From Azolla caroliniana (Eukaryota > Polypodiophyta), in contig JBHGNT010000010.1 of assembly GCA_043228905.1 (NCBI GenBank), positions 9,734,001 to 9,798,000 on the forward strand: a stretch of DNA of 64,000 bases. Direction: 5' to 3'. The notes beneath the pieces were generated by a model. That model searched no databases. It was not told where the DNA came from and saw only the letters and a list, made by a program, of their open reading frames with translations. Both the position numbers and the translations under genes were made by a program. Shown here piece by piece: positions 9,024 through 19,105 of the stretch. How positions within the stretch are numbered: the stretch's first letter is position 1; every line of letters begins with the position of its first letter.

Positions 9024-12000
9024 ATGGAAGGCGGCGGCAGCGGGCAGCCGGGGATGATGGTGCTAAATGCGCAGAATTACGCCGACTGGAAGATCAAGAT
9101 GGAGGATCTTCTGATTGTTCGGGACCTGTACGAACCGATTGACAGGTCGGAAATACCGAAGGGGGTACTTGAGTCGGAATGGAGGCTTCTGAACCGGAAA
9201 GCCGTTGCAACCATTCGGCAATACGTCCACGTGAGCGTTCTACAACATGTGGCGAACGACACCAACGCATATGAGATGTGGCGGAAGCTGTCGGGCCTCT
9301 ATGAGAGGAAGAATGCGTTGAACCGGACCTCCCTGATGAGGAAGATAGTGAATCTCAAGTACCGGGACGGCGACAGTATGGTGGAACACGTAAGCACGTT
9401 CATGGGATTCGTGAATCAGCTTGCGGCGATCAAGTTCCCGTTGGAGGATGCAATGCAAGCCATCATCCTGATGTGTACATTGCCGGAAAGCTGGGAGAAC
9501 TTGGTGGTGACTCTCAGCACCTCCTGCACCGAAGATAACTTGTCCTTACAAACGGTAAAGACAAGTATTTTGAACGAAGAAGCGCGTCGGAGAGATAAAG
9601 AACCGGCCTCCGACTCGAAGGCGCTGCTTACCGAATCGGATCGGGGAAGACAATGGAACCGGAGTCCGCAAAGACGGGAGAAGTCGGGGACCCGGTCGCA
9701 GTCAAGAGGAAGGCCCACATGCTTCCACTGTGGGAAGCCGGGGCACTTCCGAAAGAATTGTCGGCATTACCGAAAAGACAACGGAGCCGACGACACCGAC
9801 TCGAAGAAGTCACCGGAGAGAAACGGTGCATACCGGGGAGCCACGGACCGGAGAGGTTCGGATCGGCGAGGGCAGGACCGGAAAGGAACAACGGCACTCG
9901 CGGCAAGTGAGGAAGAAATCATGCTCATCACCGAAGAAGGTGAACTAAACATTGCCGGCGATGAGACGACCTGGGTGGTCGATTCCGGAGCATCGTTCCA
10001 CCTGACCCCGGAGAGAAGATACTTCTCATCCTACACAGCCGGTGAGCATGGCTGTGTTCGGATGGGAAATGAAGGTACGTGCCGGATTGCCGGCATAGGA
10101 GACGTGTGGTTGACAACCCCGACCGGATGCAAAATGCTGCTGAAGGATGTCCGACACGTTCCGGAGGTTCGATTGAACCTGATTTCGGCCGGGAGGCTAG
10201 ACGATGAAGGCTACACAGGTAGCATCCGGAACGGCGTAATGAAGTTCAGCAAGGGGAGCCTGATAGTGGCTCGGGCCCGGAAAGACAACACACTGTACCT
10301 GATGAATGCCCGGTTATGTCCTGAAGAGCTGAATGTGGCAGCCGACACTGCCGGTGAGCTGTGGCACAAAAGACTGTGTCACATGAGTGAGAAGGGGATG
10401 AAGAGTCTTGCAGAAGACAACCTTATTCCAGTGAAGCATGTGCACCTGGAGAAGTGCACCGATTGCCTGGCCGGTAAGCAGAACCGAACCTCCTTCCACT
10501 CAAGGCCACCGACGAGACGTAGCGCACCATTGGAGTTGGTGCACACTGATGTGTGTCAGGTAGAAACGAAGTCACATGGCGGAGCCCAGTACTTCGTAAC
10601 ATTCATTGATGATCACAACCGGAAGCTGTGGACGGCACCGCTGAAGATGAAGGACCAAGTGTTGTGCGTCTTCAAAGAACTCCACGCGAGAGTGGAAAGG
10701 GAATCCGGCAAGAAGCTGAAAGCGATACGAGCGGATAACGGAGGGGAATACCGGGGGCAGTTCCAGGAGTACTGTCGCTCGAAGGGAATCCGGCTCGAGT
10801 TTACTGTGCCGAAGACGCCGGAACTAAACGGGCTGGCCGAGAGGATGAACCGGACCATAATGGAGCGGGTACGGAGTATGCTGGCGCATGCGAAATTACC
10901 CAAGGGGTTTTGGGCTGAGGCAATGTCGACGGCGACATACGTGATAAACAGATCACCCTCAGTACCTTTGGACGGAGACACGCCGCAGAAAGTGTGGACC
11001 GGTAAGGAAGTGTCCTACCGGCATCTGAAGGTGTTCGGGTGTCTCGCATACGTGCATGTGGCAAAGGACCGGAGAGGAAAGCTAGATCCAAAGACCCGGC
11101 CATGCATATTCCTCGGTTACGGCGACGACGAGTTCGGCTACCGAGTATGGGACCCGGTCGACAAGAAGATATTCAGGAGTCGAGACATCATCTTCATGGA
11201 GGACAAGACACTCGCCGACTGGGAATCGGAGAAGAAGATGAAGAGCTCCAAGTCGACCGGTGAGGATCAACTCTACGAGGAGCAGTCCCGACCGGCAAGG
11301 GACCGGTTAGCACTCGAGGATCCGGCCGAAGAAGATGAAGAAACAGAACCGGCCGAAGAAGATGAAAATGATACCGGAACCGGCCCCGATCCCGAAATGG
11401 ATTCGGATGAAGAAGAATCGGAAGAACCGGTTACCGAAGCTCCGGAACGAAGATATCCTCTAAGAGAGAGAAGGGCCCCCCGGAGATTTCCGGAACCAGA
11501 GCACGTGCTGCTAACCGACGAGGGGGAGCCGGAGAGCTTTGAAGAAGCAAAACATGACACCCAGAGCCGCAGGTGGTTGAGTGCCATGCAGGACGAGATG
11601 GATTCCCTGCATGAGAACCACACATATGAACTTGTGGAGTTGCCGAAAGGAAAGCGGGCACTTCGAAACAAGTGGGTGTTCAAGCTGAAACCGGGAGATG
11701 CCGGAAACCCCCCGAGATACAAAGCCAGGATCGTGGTGAAGGGGTTTCAGCAGAAGAAGGGCGTCGACTTCGACGAGATATTTGCCCCGGTAGTGAAGAT
11801 GACCTCCATCCGGACGGTGCTGAGCATAGCGGCAAGCATGGACCTCGAGGTAGAACAGATGGACGTGAAGACGGCATTCCTTCACGGTGACCTCGATGAA
11901 GAGATCTACATGCAGCAACCGGAAGGATTCGAGAAGAAAGGGAAGGAGCACCTGGTATGCCGGCTGAAGAAGAGCCTTTACGGACTGAAGCAGGCTCCCC

Positions 12001-13097
12001 GGCAATGGTACCGGAAGTTCGACTCCTTCATGACCGACGAAGGGTACCTCAAAACGCAGTCCGACCACTGCGTGTTTGTGAAGAAGTTCGAAGGAGGAGA
12101 CTTTCTAATACTCCTCCTGTACGTGGACGACATGCTGATCGTCGGACGGGACCAGGTCAAGATACGGATGCTGAAGAAGGCTCTTCACCGAACCTTCTCA
12201 ATGAAGGACCTGGGTCCGGCGAGGCAAATACTAGGGATGCACATCATCCGGGACCGGAAGAAGAAGCAGTTGTGGCTGTCACAGGAGAAGTACGTGACGA
12301 AGGTGCTTCACCGGTTCAACATGTCGGAAGCAAGACCGGTCGGATCGACCCTCCCGGCAAACTGCAAGCTGTCCAGCAAGCAAAGTCCCAAGACAAAGGC
12401 TGAAAAGGAGGAAATGATGAAAGTGCCGTATGCCTCAGCCGTCGGGAGCTTGATGTACGCCATGGTGTGTACGAGACCGGACATAGGATATGCAGTCGGA
12501 GTGGTGAGCCGGTACATGAGCAATCCCGGCAAAGAGCATTGGAACGCGGCCAAGTGGATACTCCGATACCTGAAAGGAACGGCAAACGTGTGCCTCCGAT
12601 TCGGCTCCGGTAAGCCCGAACTCGACGGCTTCACCGATTCGGATATGTCGGCTGATGCAGATACCAGCCGGTCCACATCAGGGTATGTGATGACGTATGC
12701 AGGGGGAGCCGTTTCGTGGCAGTCGAGGCTGCAGAAGACGGTTGCGTTGTCAACCACGGAGGCGGAGTATATGGCAGCTGCTGAAGCCGGCAAGGAAATA
12801 ATATGGATGAAGGACTTCATTAGAGAGCTCGGTATCCGGCAGGAGGAGTACCGACTCTACTGCGACAGTCAGAGTGCAATCCACCTTGCGAAGAACGCGG
12901 CCTATCACTTCCGGACGAAGCACATCCAGCGAAGATATCACTGGATCCGGGAAAGGATAGAAGACAGGGAGTTCGTGCTGACAAAGATCCACACGGACGA
13001 GAACGGGTCGGATATGCTGACCAAGGTGCTCACACCCGACAAGCTGGAAGCATGCCGGAAGAGGATCGGATTGGAAAGACATCCCATGCCGAAGTGA
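9024..13097 (+). CDS. copia gag-pol polyprotein, complete
   Basis: 1,357-residue polyprotein, starting at the first ATG after the primer site (the open frame extends upstream into the LTR but has no reason to be used). Domains: gag of UBN2 type (about 15-215), CCHC zinc knuckle CFHCGKPGHFRKNC at 233-246, aspartic protease with VVDSGAS (Asp 320), GAG-pre-integrase HHCC finger (His 448, His 453, Cys 478, Cys 481), integrase core with Asp 509, Asp 571 and Glu about 606 (NGLAER), acidic linker of Glu/Pro/Asp repeats, reverse transcriptase with YVDD at 1033-1036, and copia RNase H (FTDSDMSADAD, LSTTEAEY, CDSQSAIHLAKN). All catalytic residues are present and there are no stops or frameshifts. It encodes everything needed to reverse transcribe and integrate its own RNA in cytoplasmic particles and the nucleus. 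Confidence 0.95.
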   Translation: MEGGGSGQPGMMVLNAQNYADWKIKMEDLLIVRDLYEPIDRSEIPKGVLESEWRLLNRKAVATIRQYVHVSVLQHVANDTNAYEMWRKLSGLYERKNALNRTSLMRKIVNLKYRDGDSMVEHVSTFMGFVNQLAAIKFPLEDAMQAIILMCTLPESWENLVVTLSTSCTEDNLSLQTVKTSILNEEARRRDKEPASDSKALLTESDRGRQWNRSPQRREKSGTRSQSRGRPTCFHCGKPGHFRKNCRHYRKDNGADDTDSKKSPERNGAYRGATDRRGSDRRGQDRKGTTALAASEEEIMLITEEGELNIAGDETTWVVDSGASFHLTPERRYFSSYTAGEHGCVRMGNEGTCRIAGIGDVWLTTPTGCKMLLKDVRHVPEVRLNLISAGRLDDEGYTGSIRNGVMKFSKGSLIVARARKDNTLYLMNARLCPEELNVAADTAGELWHKRLCHMSEKGMKSLAEDNLIPVKHVHLEKCTDCLAGKQNRTSFHSRPPTRRSAPLELVHTDVCQVETKSHGGAQYFVTFIDDHNRKLWTAPLKMKDQVLCVFKELHARVERESGKKLKAIRADNGGEYRGQFQEYCRSKGIRLEFTVPKTPELNGLAERMNRTIMERVRSMLAHAKLPKGFWAEAMSTATYVINRSPSVPLDGDTPQKVWTGKEVSYRHLKVFGCLAYVHVAKDRRGKLDPKTRPCIFLGYGDDEFGYRVWDPVDKKIFRSRDIIFMEDKTLADWESEKKMKSSKSTGEDQLYEEQSRPARDRLALEDPAEEDEETEPAEEDENDTGTGPDPEMDSDEEESEEPVTEAPERRYPLRERRAPRRFPEPEHVLLTDEGEPESFEEAKHDTQSRRWLSAMQDEMDSLHENHTYELVELPKGKRALRNKWVFKLKPGDAGNPPRYKARIVVKGFQQKKGVDFDEIFAPVVKMTSIRTVLSIAASMDLEVEQMDVKTAFLHGDLDEEIYMQQPEGFEKKGKEHLVCRLKKSLYGLKQAPRQWYRKFDSFMTDEGYLKTQSDHCVFVKKFEGGDFLILLLYVDDMLIVGRDQVKIRMLKKALHRTFSMKDLGPARQILGMHIIRDRKKKQLWLSQEKYVTKVLHRFNMSEARPVGSTLPANCKLSSKQSPKTKAEKEEMMKVPYASAVGSLMYAMVCTRPDIGYAVGVVSRYMSNPGKEHWNAAKWILRYLKGTANVCLRFGSGKPELDGFTDSDMSADADTSRSTSGYVMTYAGGAVSWQSRLQKTVALSTTEAEYMAAAEAGKEIIWMKDFIRELGIRQEEYRLYCDSQSAIHLAKNAAYHFRTKHIQRRYHWIRERIEDREFVLTKIHTDENGSDMLTKVLTPDKLEACRKRIGLERHPMPK

Positions 13098-13107
13098 AGG
13101 GGGAGTT
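13098..13107 (+). promoter_or_regulatory. polypurine tract of the intact copia
   Basis: AAGGGGGAGTT directly before the 3' LTR, the expected plus-strand primer. Confidence 0.8.
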
Positions 13108-13720
13108 TGTTGGGATTACGGTCCCTTCGAATGGGATGGTCGGATGTCGGAGATGAATGCCGACGAGCCCGGTTTCGGTTTCGGAACCGGATGATGAAGA
13201 CCCCGGCTTCGGAGCCGGATGACGAATGTACCCGGAGAGCGATCCGGATGCAGGGACATATCCGTGAATATGTTTGCTATGGGCCCCTGAGGCTATAGTT
13301 GTAAATAGCCCCAAAGTCATATATGTATAAATATGACTTAGGGCAAACTGTTTTAGTGCTGCTGATCATTTTTTCTGTTTTTCCACTCAAGAGGAGTGAA
13401 GAGGGAGCAGCCGCGAGAGAGAGAGAGAGAGATAGAGCGTGAGAGAGGAAGAGGACGACGCCTCTGTGTATTTCCGCCGCCTGTGGCGAGGACAGCGAGC
13501 TCAAGGTCGTCGCCTTGCAGCTCGCCATTGTATACTCCTCTTTGTATAGTGTTGGTTTGGAGTCTTGTACTCCCGTGGTTTTTCCCATCTAGGGTTTTCC
13601 ACGTTAATCCCTGTGTATTCGTGTGTTTCTCTCTGTTGTTCCTATTTTCTGCTACATTGATTCGCGATTACTTGGTTGTGGCCGAGTGGTGAAGGTGAAT
13701 CGAAGCGTCGATTCCCAACA
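13108..13720 (+). repeat. 3' LTR of the intact copia
   Basis: 613 bp and apparently identical to 8381-8993. It is followed by the right target duplication CTTTC (13721-13725) and then by the continuation of the Ty3 integrase. Confidence 0.95.
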
Positions 13721-13725
13721 CTTTC

Positions 13726-14101
13726 CATATTATCGGAAAGATTAATGATGTCGCTTTTCGTCTCAATCTACCTCCTCAACTTCGGATACATCCGGTGTTT
13801 CATAGTTCTCTCCTCGAACCCTATCATGAGAGCACCATCCCCGAACGTCTTATACAACCTCCACCCCCGATCGAGCTTGAAGATGGGCCGGAGTACGAGG
13901 TTGCCGCCATCCTTGATTCCAAGATTGTTCGCATCAAGCTCTACTATCTAATCGATTGGCTAGGCTATAGTCCTAGTGAACGTACTTGGGAACCGATCGA
14001 GAATGTGACCAATGCTCGTGCTCTTCTTGAAGACTTCCATCGTCAAAATCCACACAAACCGGGTCCTCAATCCAAGACGACTCGTGACACTCGTCGTTTT
14101 A
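13726..14101 (+). pseudogene. Ty3 integrase C-terminus and chromodomain, copy 1
   Basis: Continuation of the Ty3 pol after the copia. It reads HIIGKINDVAFRLNLPP, then HPVFHSSLLEPY (the usual link after the GPY/F module), then a chromodomain: EYEVAAILDSKIVRIKLYYL, IDWLGYSPSERTWEPIENV, NARALLEDFHRQNP. The aromatic positions expected for methyl-lysine binding (Y/V at the start, W of WLGY, W of TWEP) are present. Chromodomains of this kind steer integration to heterochromatin marks. This copy is in frame with the upstream integrase and runs into copy 2 out of frame. Confidence 0.85.
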
Positions 14102-14472
14102 TATCGGAAAGATTAATGATGTCGCTTTTCGTCTTGATCTACCTCCTCAACTTCGGATACATCCGGTGTTTCATAGTTCTCTCCTCGAACCCTATCATGA
14201 GAGCACCATCCCTGAATGTCTTATACAACCTCCACCCCTGATCGAGCTTGAAGATGGGCCGGAGTACGAGGTTGTGGCCATCCTTGATTCCAAGATTGTT
14301 CGCAACAAGCTCTACTATCTAGTCGATTGGCTAGGCTATAGTCCTAGCAAACGTACTTGGGAACCGATCGAGAATGTGACCAATGCTCGTGCTCTTCTTG
14401 AAGACTTCCATTGTCAATATCCACACAAACCGGGTCCTCAATCCAAGACGACTCATGACACTCGTCGTTTTA
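13731..14472 (+). repeat. 371-bp tandem duplication covering the chromodomain
   Basis: Bases 13731-14101 are repeated at 14102-14472 with few changes (starting TATCGGAAAGATTAATGATG in both). The unit spans the end of the integrase, the chromodomain and the C-terminal tail. 371 is not a multiple of three, so copy 2 is out of frame with copy 1. Confidence 0.9.
14102..14472 (+). pseudogene. second, out-of-frame chromodomain copy
   Basis: Encodes a second complete chromodomain (EYEVVAILDSKIVRNKLYYL, VDWLGYSPSKRTWEPIENV) in the frame of the ORF at 14166-14492. It has no start of its own and is not in frame with the integrase, so it would be made only after frameshifting or independent initiation. 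Differences from copy 1 are mostly single-base substitutions. It ends directly before the polypurine tract. Confidence 0.8.
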
Positions 14473-14484
14473 AAGGGGGGATAG
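14472..14484 (+). promoter_or_regulatory. polypurine tract of the Ty3 element
   Basis: AAAGGGGGGATAG immediately before the 3' LTR. Confidence 0.75.
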
Positions 14485-14901
14485 TGTCATGATATGGCAA
14501 GACTCGAACCCATGACCTTAGGTTATATGGGTCGAGCTCTTGACCATTATATCATCTATTGTAATACGTAGGATATTATTTTCATTTACATTTATTATAG
14601 GAAATTAATGTATATTCCAGATTACTCTGGAACATTCTAGAAGCTTCAGGATTACTCCTGAAAACACTATAAATGAGGGCACTAGGCATTATGTTGAACC
14701 AAATTGGTTCAACGCCAGTCTTAAGCCTTTTAGCCACCATTGTATATTCTCTTCACATAATACATATCTTTCTTATCATCACTCTCTCCCTCTCTCGATC
14801 TCTCTCTTTCTCTCCGTCTCGCTCACTTCTTCCTTCTCTCAAGGAAGTTCTACACCTCTCATAGTACTAATTCCTTCTCTGTCTTAGTAATGTTCCTGTC
14901 A
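14485..14901 (+). repeat. 3' LTR of the Ty3 chromovirus
   Basis: 417 bp, TGTCATGATATGG..CTGTCA, homologous to 3555-3989. It contains the hairpin-forming GTTGAACCAAATTGGTTCAAC near 14694-14714, the same place as the 5' copy's self-priming match. It is followed by GGCAC, the mutated right target duplication. Confidence 0.75.
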
Positions 14902-16140
14902 GGCACTCCCAGGTCTTCTCCCTATTTACTTCATGTATTTTCACTTCCCAAAATTCACGTTTGATATCTCGGACCTGTGAGGAATAAACACCAATTGCAC
15001 TCGTTGACATATTATCTCTTAAAAATTCAACTACATGTGCTACACAATTCATCTGCACACCATTTACCTTTAGTTGTTCATGGGTAAGTACCCGTTTTAT
15101 AACAACACCTGCACCATCATGTTCACCTTTACCATGGCCAGATCCAAAAAAATCCATCTCATCTCTAAACCTATTATAGCAGGCTATCTCCCCACAAAAT
15201 AAAATGGACGTCTAGCCTTGAATTGTGACGCAGCTCCATCAGACTAGACCCAATGTAGAGTAAGCTCCAAACGTTTAGCTAATAACCATTGCCAATGTAA
15301 GTTAAAACAATGTTGGACGAACAAGGTATCATGCTTCTTATCATCAGAAATAAAAAAATGAATTACTTTTTTAACATCACCTAAAACTCGAAAATATGTT
15401 TTGTGCACAAAAATGGTTACCTACGCTAAACAACAATGCATAGATTGAATTTCATTCTGCTACTTGAAAGTATAATTCTCTACGAAATCTACTACTGAGA
15501 CTACTACATCATTTCGAAAATCAAATATGCAAGTCTTAAACTGATGAGCTTGCCATGAATAAATGAAGTTGTGTTTAATGAACTTTCCTAGAGATACTAC
15601 AAATAGAGACGCCAAATCACTTCGTTTAATCAACTTCCTAACTAGATCCTTTCTTTTACACACCTTTCCTTCGAAATTGGTGTCAACCGACTCAAATAAC
15701 TTGACAGAGATTAATATTTCACTAAATTCATTTGGACACCATCTAAATCTACTAGGGCCACAATCTTGACATAAACCTATGCCACATTTATGATTGTGGA
15801 AGATGGCCTCAGTTTCTCTCGGACACAATATTGAATCTAATAGACAACTCATGGAAGAGATAACATGCTCAGATGATTAACAGTGCTCTTAAGGGCTCGA
15901 TTGACAAATTGGGCACTCACAAGTGCAAACTGCATTAGTTAGGGAGGTGATATGGTGACGTAGTAGTAGATTAACAGAGTCCTTGAGAAAACCCATTTGG
16001 ACATGGTAAATGCAACAACATATGTATCAATCCTTCAAGCGTCTCACAAAGTGTGGCTTAAGAGACTCGAATGTTCATAGTTGAACTTTGATATTTGGAT
16101 GCATTCGCCTAAACCTAATAAATAAATCGACCTACGTAAT
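14902..16140 (-). pseudogene. central part of T, RNase H-fold transposase-like pseudogene
   Basis: Minus-strand coding with stops. From the right: TFESLKPHFVRRLKD, CCCIYHVQMGFLKDSVNLL, a cysteine-rich stretch, then an open segment 15852-15460 (DSILCPRETEAIFHNHKCGIGLCQDCG, then KFIKHNFIYSWQAHQFK). Near 15240 comes SDGAASQFKARRPFYFV, which has the look of the second catalytic Asp strand of a DDE enzyme, and then DFFGSGHGKGEHDGAGVVIK, a conserved block that I recall from uncharacterised transposase-like proteins of plants and animals. The gene is interrupted on one side by the Ty3 element and on the other by satellite DNA and LTR elements. The superfamily was not determined. Confidence 0.55.
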
Positions 16141-16210
16141 AAAATGGACATACTGATTAGCTCTATAGCTATGCTCCAAACCTGTTATAGCAGCTAATTA
16201 CGTATTCCAA

Positions 16211-16910
16211 TGCCGTGAGGATTTTCGGCCATGGTCAGAAAACCCGAGTGGGAGGAATAAAACAAGATGTGTAACATTGCACATGAACTTAGGAAAATTG
16301 TAACATAGGAATAAAAGACAAATGTAAGGAGGAAAAGTAAGATGTAAAGGTATGAAGGTGATGTGCACTCTATAGACTAGAGGGAGGCACATGGAGTATG
16401 GGTGTAGGGAGTAGTGGGCATTGAGTATGTTGGCGAGAGGAGAGGGAGTTAAGACCCATCAATCTCACCTCCTAAGATCGATGTCGAATATTCTTCTTTG
16501 AAAGAATGAGGATTTCACCACTCCTTTTGTAATGTGCCTCACCCCTTACTACTATAAAAGGGAGTGAGGGGTCACTTTTGGAGGGGTCGCCATTTTGTTG
16601 TTTCGGGGTAGACCATTAGGGTTTCGGGTTTAGGGTTTTACTATTCTTCTTCTTCTATCCGGTTAGGGTTTCTTATAGTGGGTTGCTTCACCTACGCGGC
16701 CATGGTTGTAGTCATTTGTGGATTCTTAATATTGCTTCTTGATGTATCTTGTCTCTATTTTCTCGTTCCTTGTTAATCTCCTATTCTTTCTCATTTCCTC
16801 TTGAGCTTGAAGGTCATAAGGGTTAAGCTCCCATTTCTCCTTTACTCCCTAGTCCAAGACCCACGCGGTCCCGCCTAAAATTCGACACGTACTCGCGGAT
16901 TTCCACGACA
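16211..16910 (+). repeat. solo LTR, family L
   Basis: 700 bp beginning TGCCGTGAGGATTTTCGG and ending ..GCGGATTTCCACGACA. Both ends match the family L LTRs at 1049-1656 and 51032-52163. A TATA box (TATAAAAG) is near 16553, followed by TTAGGGTTTCGGGTTTAGGG leader-like sequence. No internal region follows; satellite DNA starts immediately. No clear target duplication was found, so the ends may have been rearranged. Confidence 0.6.
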
Positions 16911-19100
16911 GCGGTAGCTAATTAGCAATTTTAGTAGCTAATTAGCTGGTAATAACTAAATTAGCTATTGGGAATACCTAGTTAGCTAATATGGTTGCTA
17001 ATTAGCTATCCTGGTAGTTAAATAGCTGGTAATAACTAATTAGCTATTGGGAATAGTTAGTTAGCTATGATTGGTAGCTAATTAGTTATCCTAGCAACTA
17101 ATTAGCTATTTAGCTATTCTAGTAGCTAATTAGCTATCCTAGCAACTAATTAGCTGGTATTAACTAAATTGGCTATTGGGAATAGCTAGTTAGCTAATCT
17201 GGTTGTTAATTAGCTATCCTGGTAGTTAAATAGATGGTAATAACTAATTAGTTATGATTGGTAGCTAATTAGCTATTCTTGTTGCTAATTAGCTATCCTG
17301 GTAGTTAAATAACTGGTAATAGCTAAATTAGTTGGTAATAACTAATTAGCTATTGGGAATAGTTAGTTAGCTATTCTAGTAGCTAATTAGCTATAATTCT
17401 AGGCAGCTAATTAGCTATAATTCTAGGCAACTAATTAGCTATTCTGGTAGCTAAATAGCTATGATTGGTAGCTAATTAGCTACCTTAGCAACTAATTAGC
17501 TGGTAATAGCTAAATTAGCTATTGCGAATAGCTAGTTAGCTAATTAACTATAGTCATATGCAACTAATTAGCTAGTTCGCTAGTTAGCTATTCTGGTAGC
17601 TAATTAGCTAGTCATACACAGCTAATTAGCTATTCTGGTAGCTAAATAGTTATGCTCATATTCTTAGGTAGCTAATTAGCTATTTTGGTAGCTAAATAGC
17701 TATGCTCATATTCTTAGGTAACTTATTAGCTATTTTGGTAGCGAAATAGCTATAGTTAGAGGTAGCTAATTAGCTATTTTGGTAGCTAATTAGCAAAGAG
17801 TGCTAGCTAATTAGCTATTTTGGTTGCTAATTAGCTATCCTAGTAGTTAAAATCTGGTAATAGTTTAATTAGCTGTTAATAGCTAAATTAGCTGGCAATA
17901 ACTAATTAGCTAGCACTCTTTGCTAATTAGCTACCAAAATAACTAATTAGTTATCATCATAGGTACCTAATTAGTTATTCTGGTAGCTAAATAGCTATAA
18001 TTCATAGCTAATTAGCTATCCTAGCAACTAATTAGCGGATAATAGCCAGATTAGTTATTGCGAATAGCTTGTTAGCTAATCTGATAGCTAATTAGCTATA
18101 GTCATATGTAGCTAACTAGCTAGTTAGCTAGTTAGCTATTCTAGTAGCGAATTAGCTATTCTGGCAGCTAATTAGCTGAGAGTGCTAGCTAATTTGCTAT
18201 GATTAGTAGCTAATTAGCTATTCTGGTTGCTAATTAGCTATCCTCGCAGTTAAATAGCTGGTAATAGATAAATTAGCTAGTAATAACTAATTAGCTATTG
18301 GGAATAGTTAGTTAGCTATTGAAGTAGCTAATTAGTTATAATCATAGGCAGTTGATTAACAATTCTGGTAGTTAAATAGCTATGATTGGTAGCTAATTAG
18401 CTATCCTAGCAACTAATTAGTTGGTAATAGCTAAATTAGCTATTGCGAATAGTTAGTTAGCTAGTTAGCTATTCTAGTAGCTAATTCGCTAGTCAGACAC
18501 AACTAATTAGCTATTCTGGTAGCTAAATAACTATAGTTAGAGGCAGCTAATAAGCTTTTCTTGTAGCTAATTAACTGAGAGTGCTAGCTAATTTGCTATG
18601 ATTGGTAGCTAATTAGGTGGTAATAACTAAATTGGCTATTAGGAATAGCTAGCTAGCTATTCTAGTAGGTAATTAGATATAGTCATACATAGTTTATTAC
18701 CAATTCTGGTAACTAAATAGCTATGCTCATATTCTTAGGTAGGTAATTAGCTATTCTAGTAGGGGATTAGCTACTCTAGTAGCTAATTAGCTATAGTCAT
18801 AAGCAGCTAATTAGTTAGTCTAGTAGCTAATTAGCTATTGTTATAGCCAGCTAATTAGCTATTCTAGTTGCTAATTAGCTATTCTAGCAGCTAATTAGCT
18901 ATGATTGGTAGCTTATTAGCTATTCTTGTACCTAAATAGCTATGTTCGATATTCTTAGGGAGCTAATTAGGTATTCTGGTAGCTAGTTAGCTATGATCAT
19001 ATTCTGAGGTAGGTAATTAGCTATTCTAGTATGGTCATATTCTGAGGTAGGTAATTAGCTATTCTGGCATGGTCATATTTGGAGGTAGGTAATAAGCTAA
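16911..19100. repeat. palindromic satellite based on TAGCTAATTAGCTA
   Basis: About 2.2 kb of imperfect tandem repeats. The core TAGCTAATTAGCTA is its own reverse complement and recurs dozens of times with variable spacers such as TTCTGG, GATTGG, TCCTAGCAAC and AGTCATA. Higher-order blocks include GGTAATAACTAATTAGC and GGGAATAGTTAGTTAGC. Within it, 17776-17814 and 17902-17940 form a perfect 39-bp inverted repeat around an 87-bp loop. No coding potential. A few satellite-like bases also occur at 16150-16200, left of the solo LTR, so the LTR probably landed inside the array. Confidence 0.9.
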
Positions 19101-19105
19101 CTAAC
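19101..19105 (+). repeat. left target-site duplication CTAAC of the tandem copia
   Basis: CTAAC here and at 25266-25270, bounding the whole tandem copia array. Confidence 0.85.

Larger units (their letters stand above)
8381..13720 (+). mobile_element. intact Ty1/copia retrotransposon nested in the Ty3 integrase
   Basis: A 5,340-bp complete element: LTR 8381-8993, primer site 8997-9008, one open gag-pol frame 9024-13097, polypurine tract, LTR 13108-13720, and a perfect 5-bp target duplication CTTTC. Both LTRs are 613 bp and encode identical incidental peptides on both strands, so they appear identical, and the gag-pol frame has no stop. This is the youngest insertion in the window and is probably still competent. 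Its coding region is much richer in G+C than the host element (many CGG codons), unlike its neighbours. Confidence 0.95.
3555..14901 (+). mobile_element. Ty3/gypsy chromovirus (Tcn1/Tf1-like), degenerate, split by a copia element
   Basis: Full-length chromovirus with order LTR, gag, protease, RT, RNase H, integrase, chromodomain, LTR. It is inserted into the minus-strand T gene, with flanks GGCAT at 3550-3554 and GGCAC at 14902-14906 as a slightly mutated 5-bp target duplication. The internal region is interrupted at 8381-13720 by an intact copia element. The coding region has several stops and at least one frameshift, and the two LTRs differ by substitutions plus a 19-bp length difference, so it is older than the nested copia. 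The primer site is not tRNA-like but complementary to the predicted transcript 5' end. Assignment to the Tcn1/Tf1-like branch rests on that and on the RT signature ([24 protein letters not shown]), recalled from family knowledge. Confidence 0.8.

Noticed and set aside
11273-12820. Long minus-strand ORFs opposite the copia gag-pol
   Set aside because: They are shadows of the plus-strand coding sequence with high G+C; no motifs of their own.
14472-14492. Chromodomain copy 2 as the true C-terminus reached by programmed frameshift
   Set aside because: No slippery site was seen at 14095-14105 and copy 1 is already complete; duplication is the simpler explanation.
16911-19100. CRISPR-like repeat array
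   Set aside because: Repeats are irregular, palindromic and without constant-length unique spacers, in a plant nuclear context.
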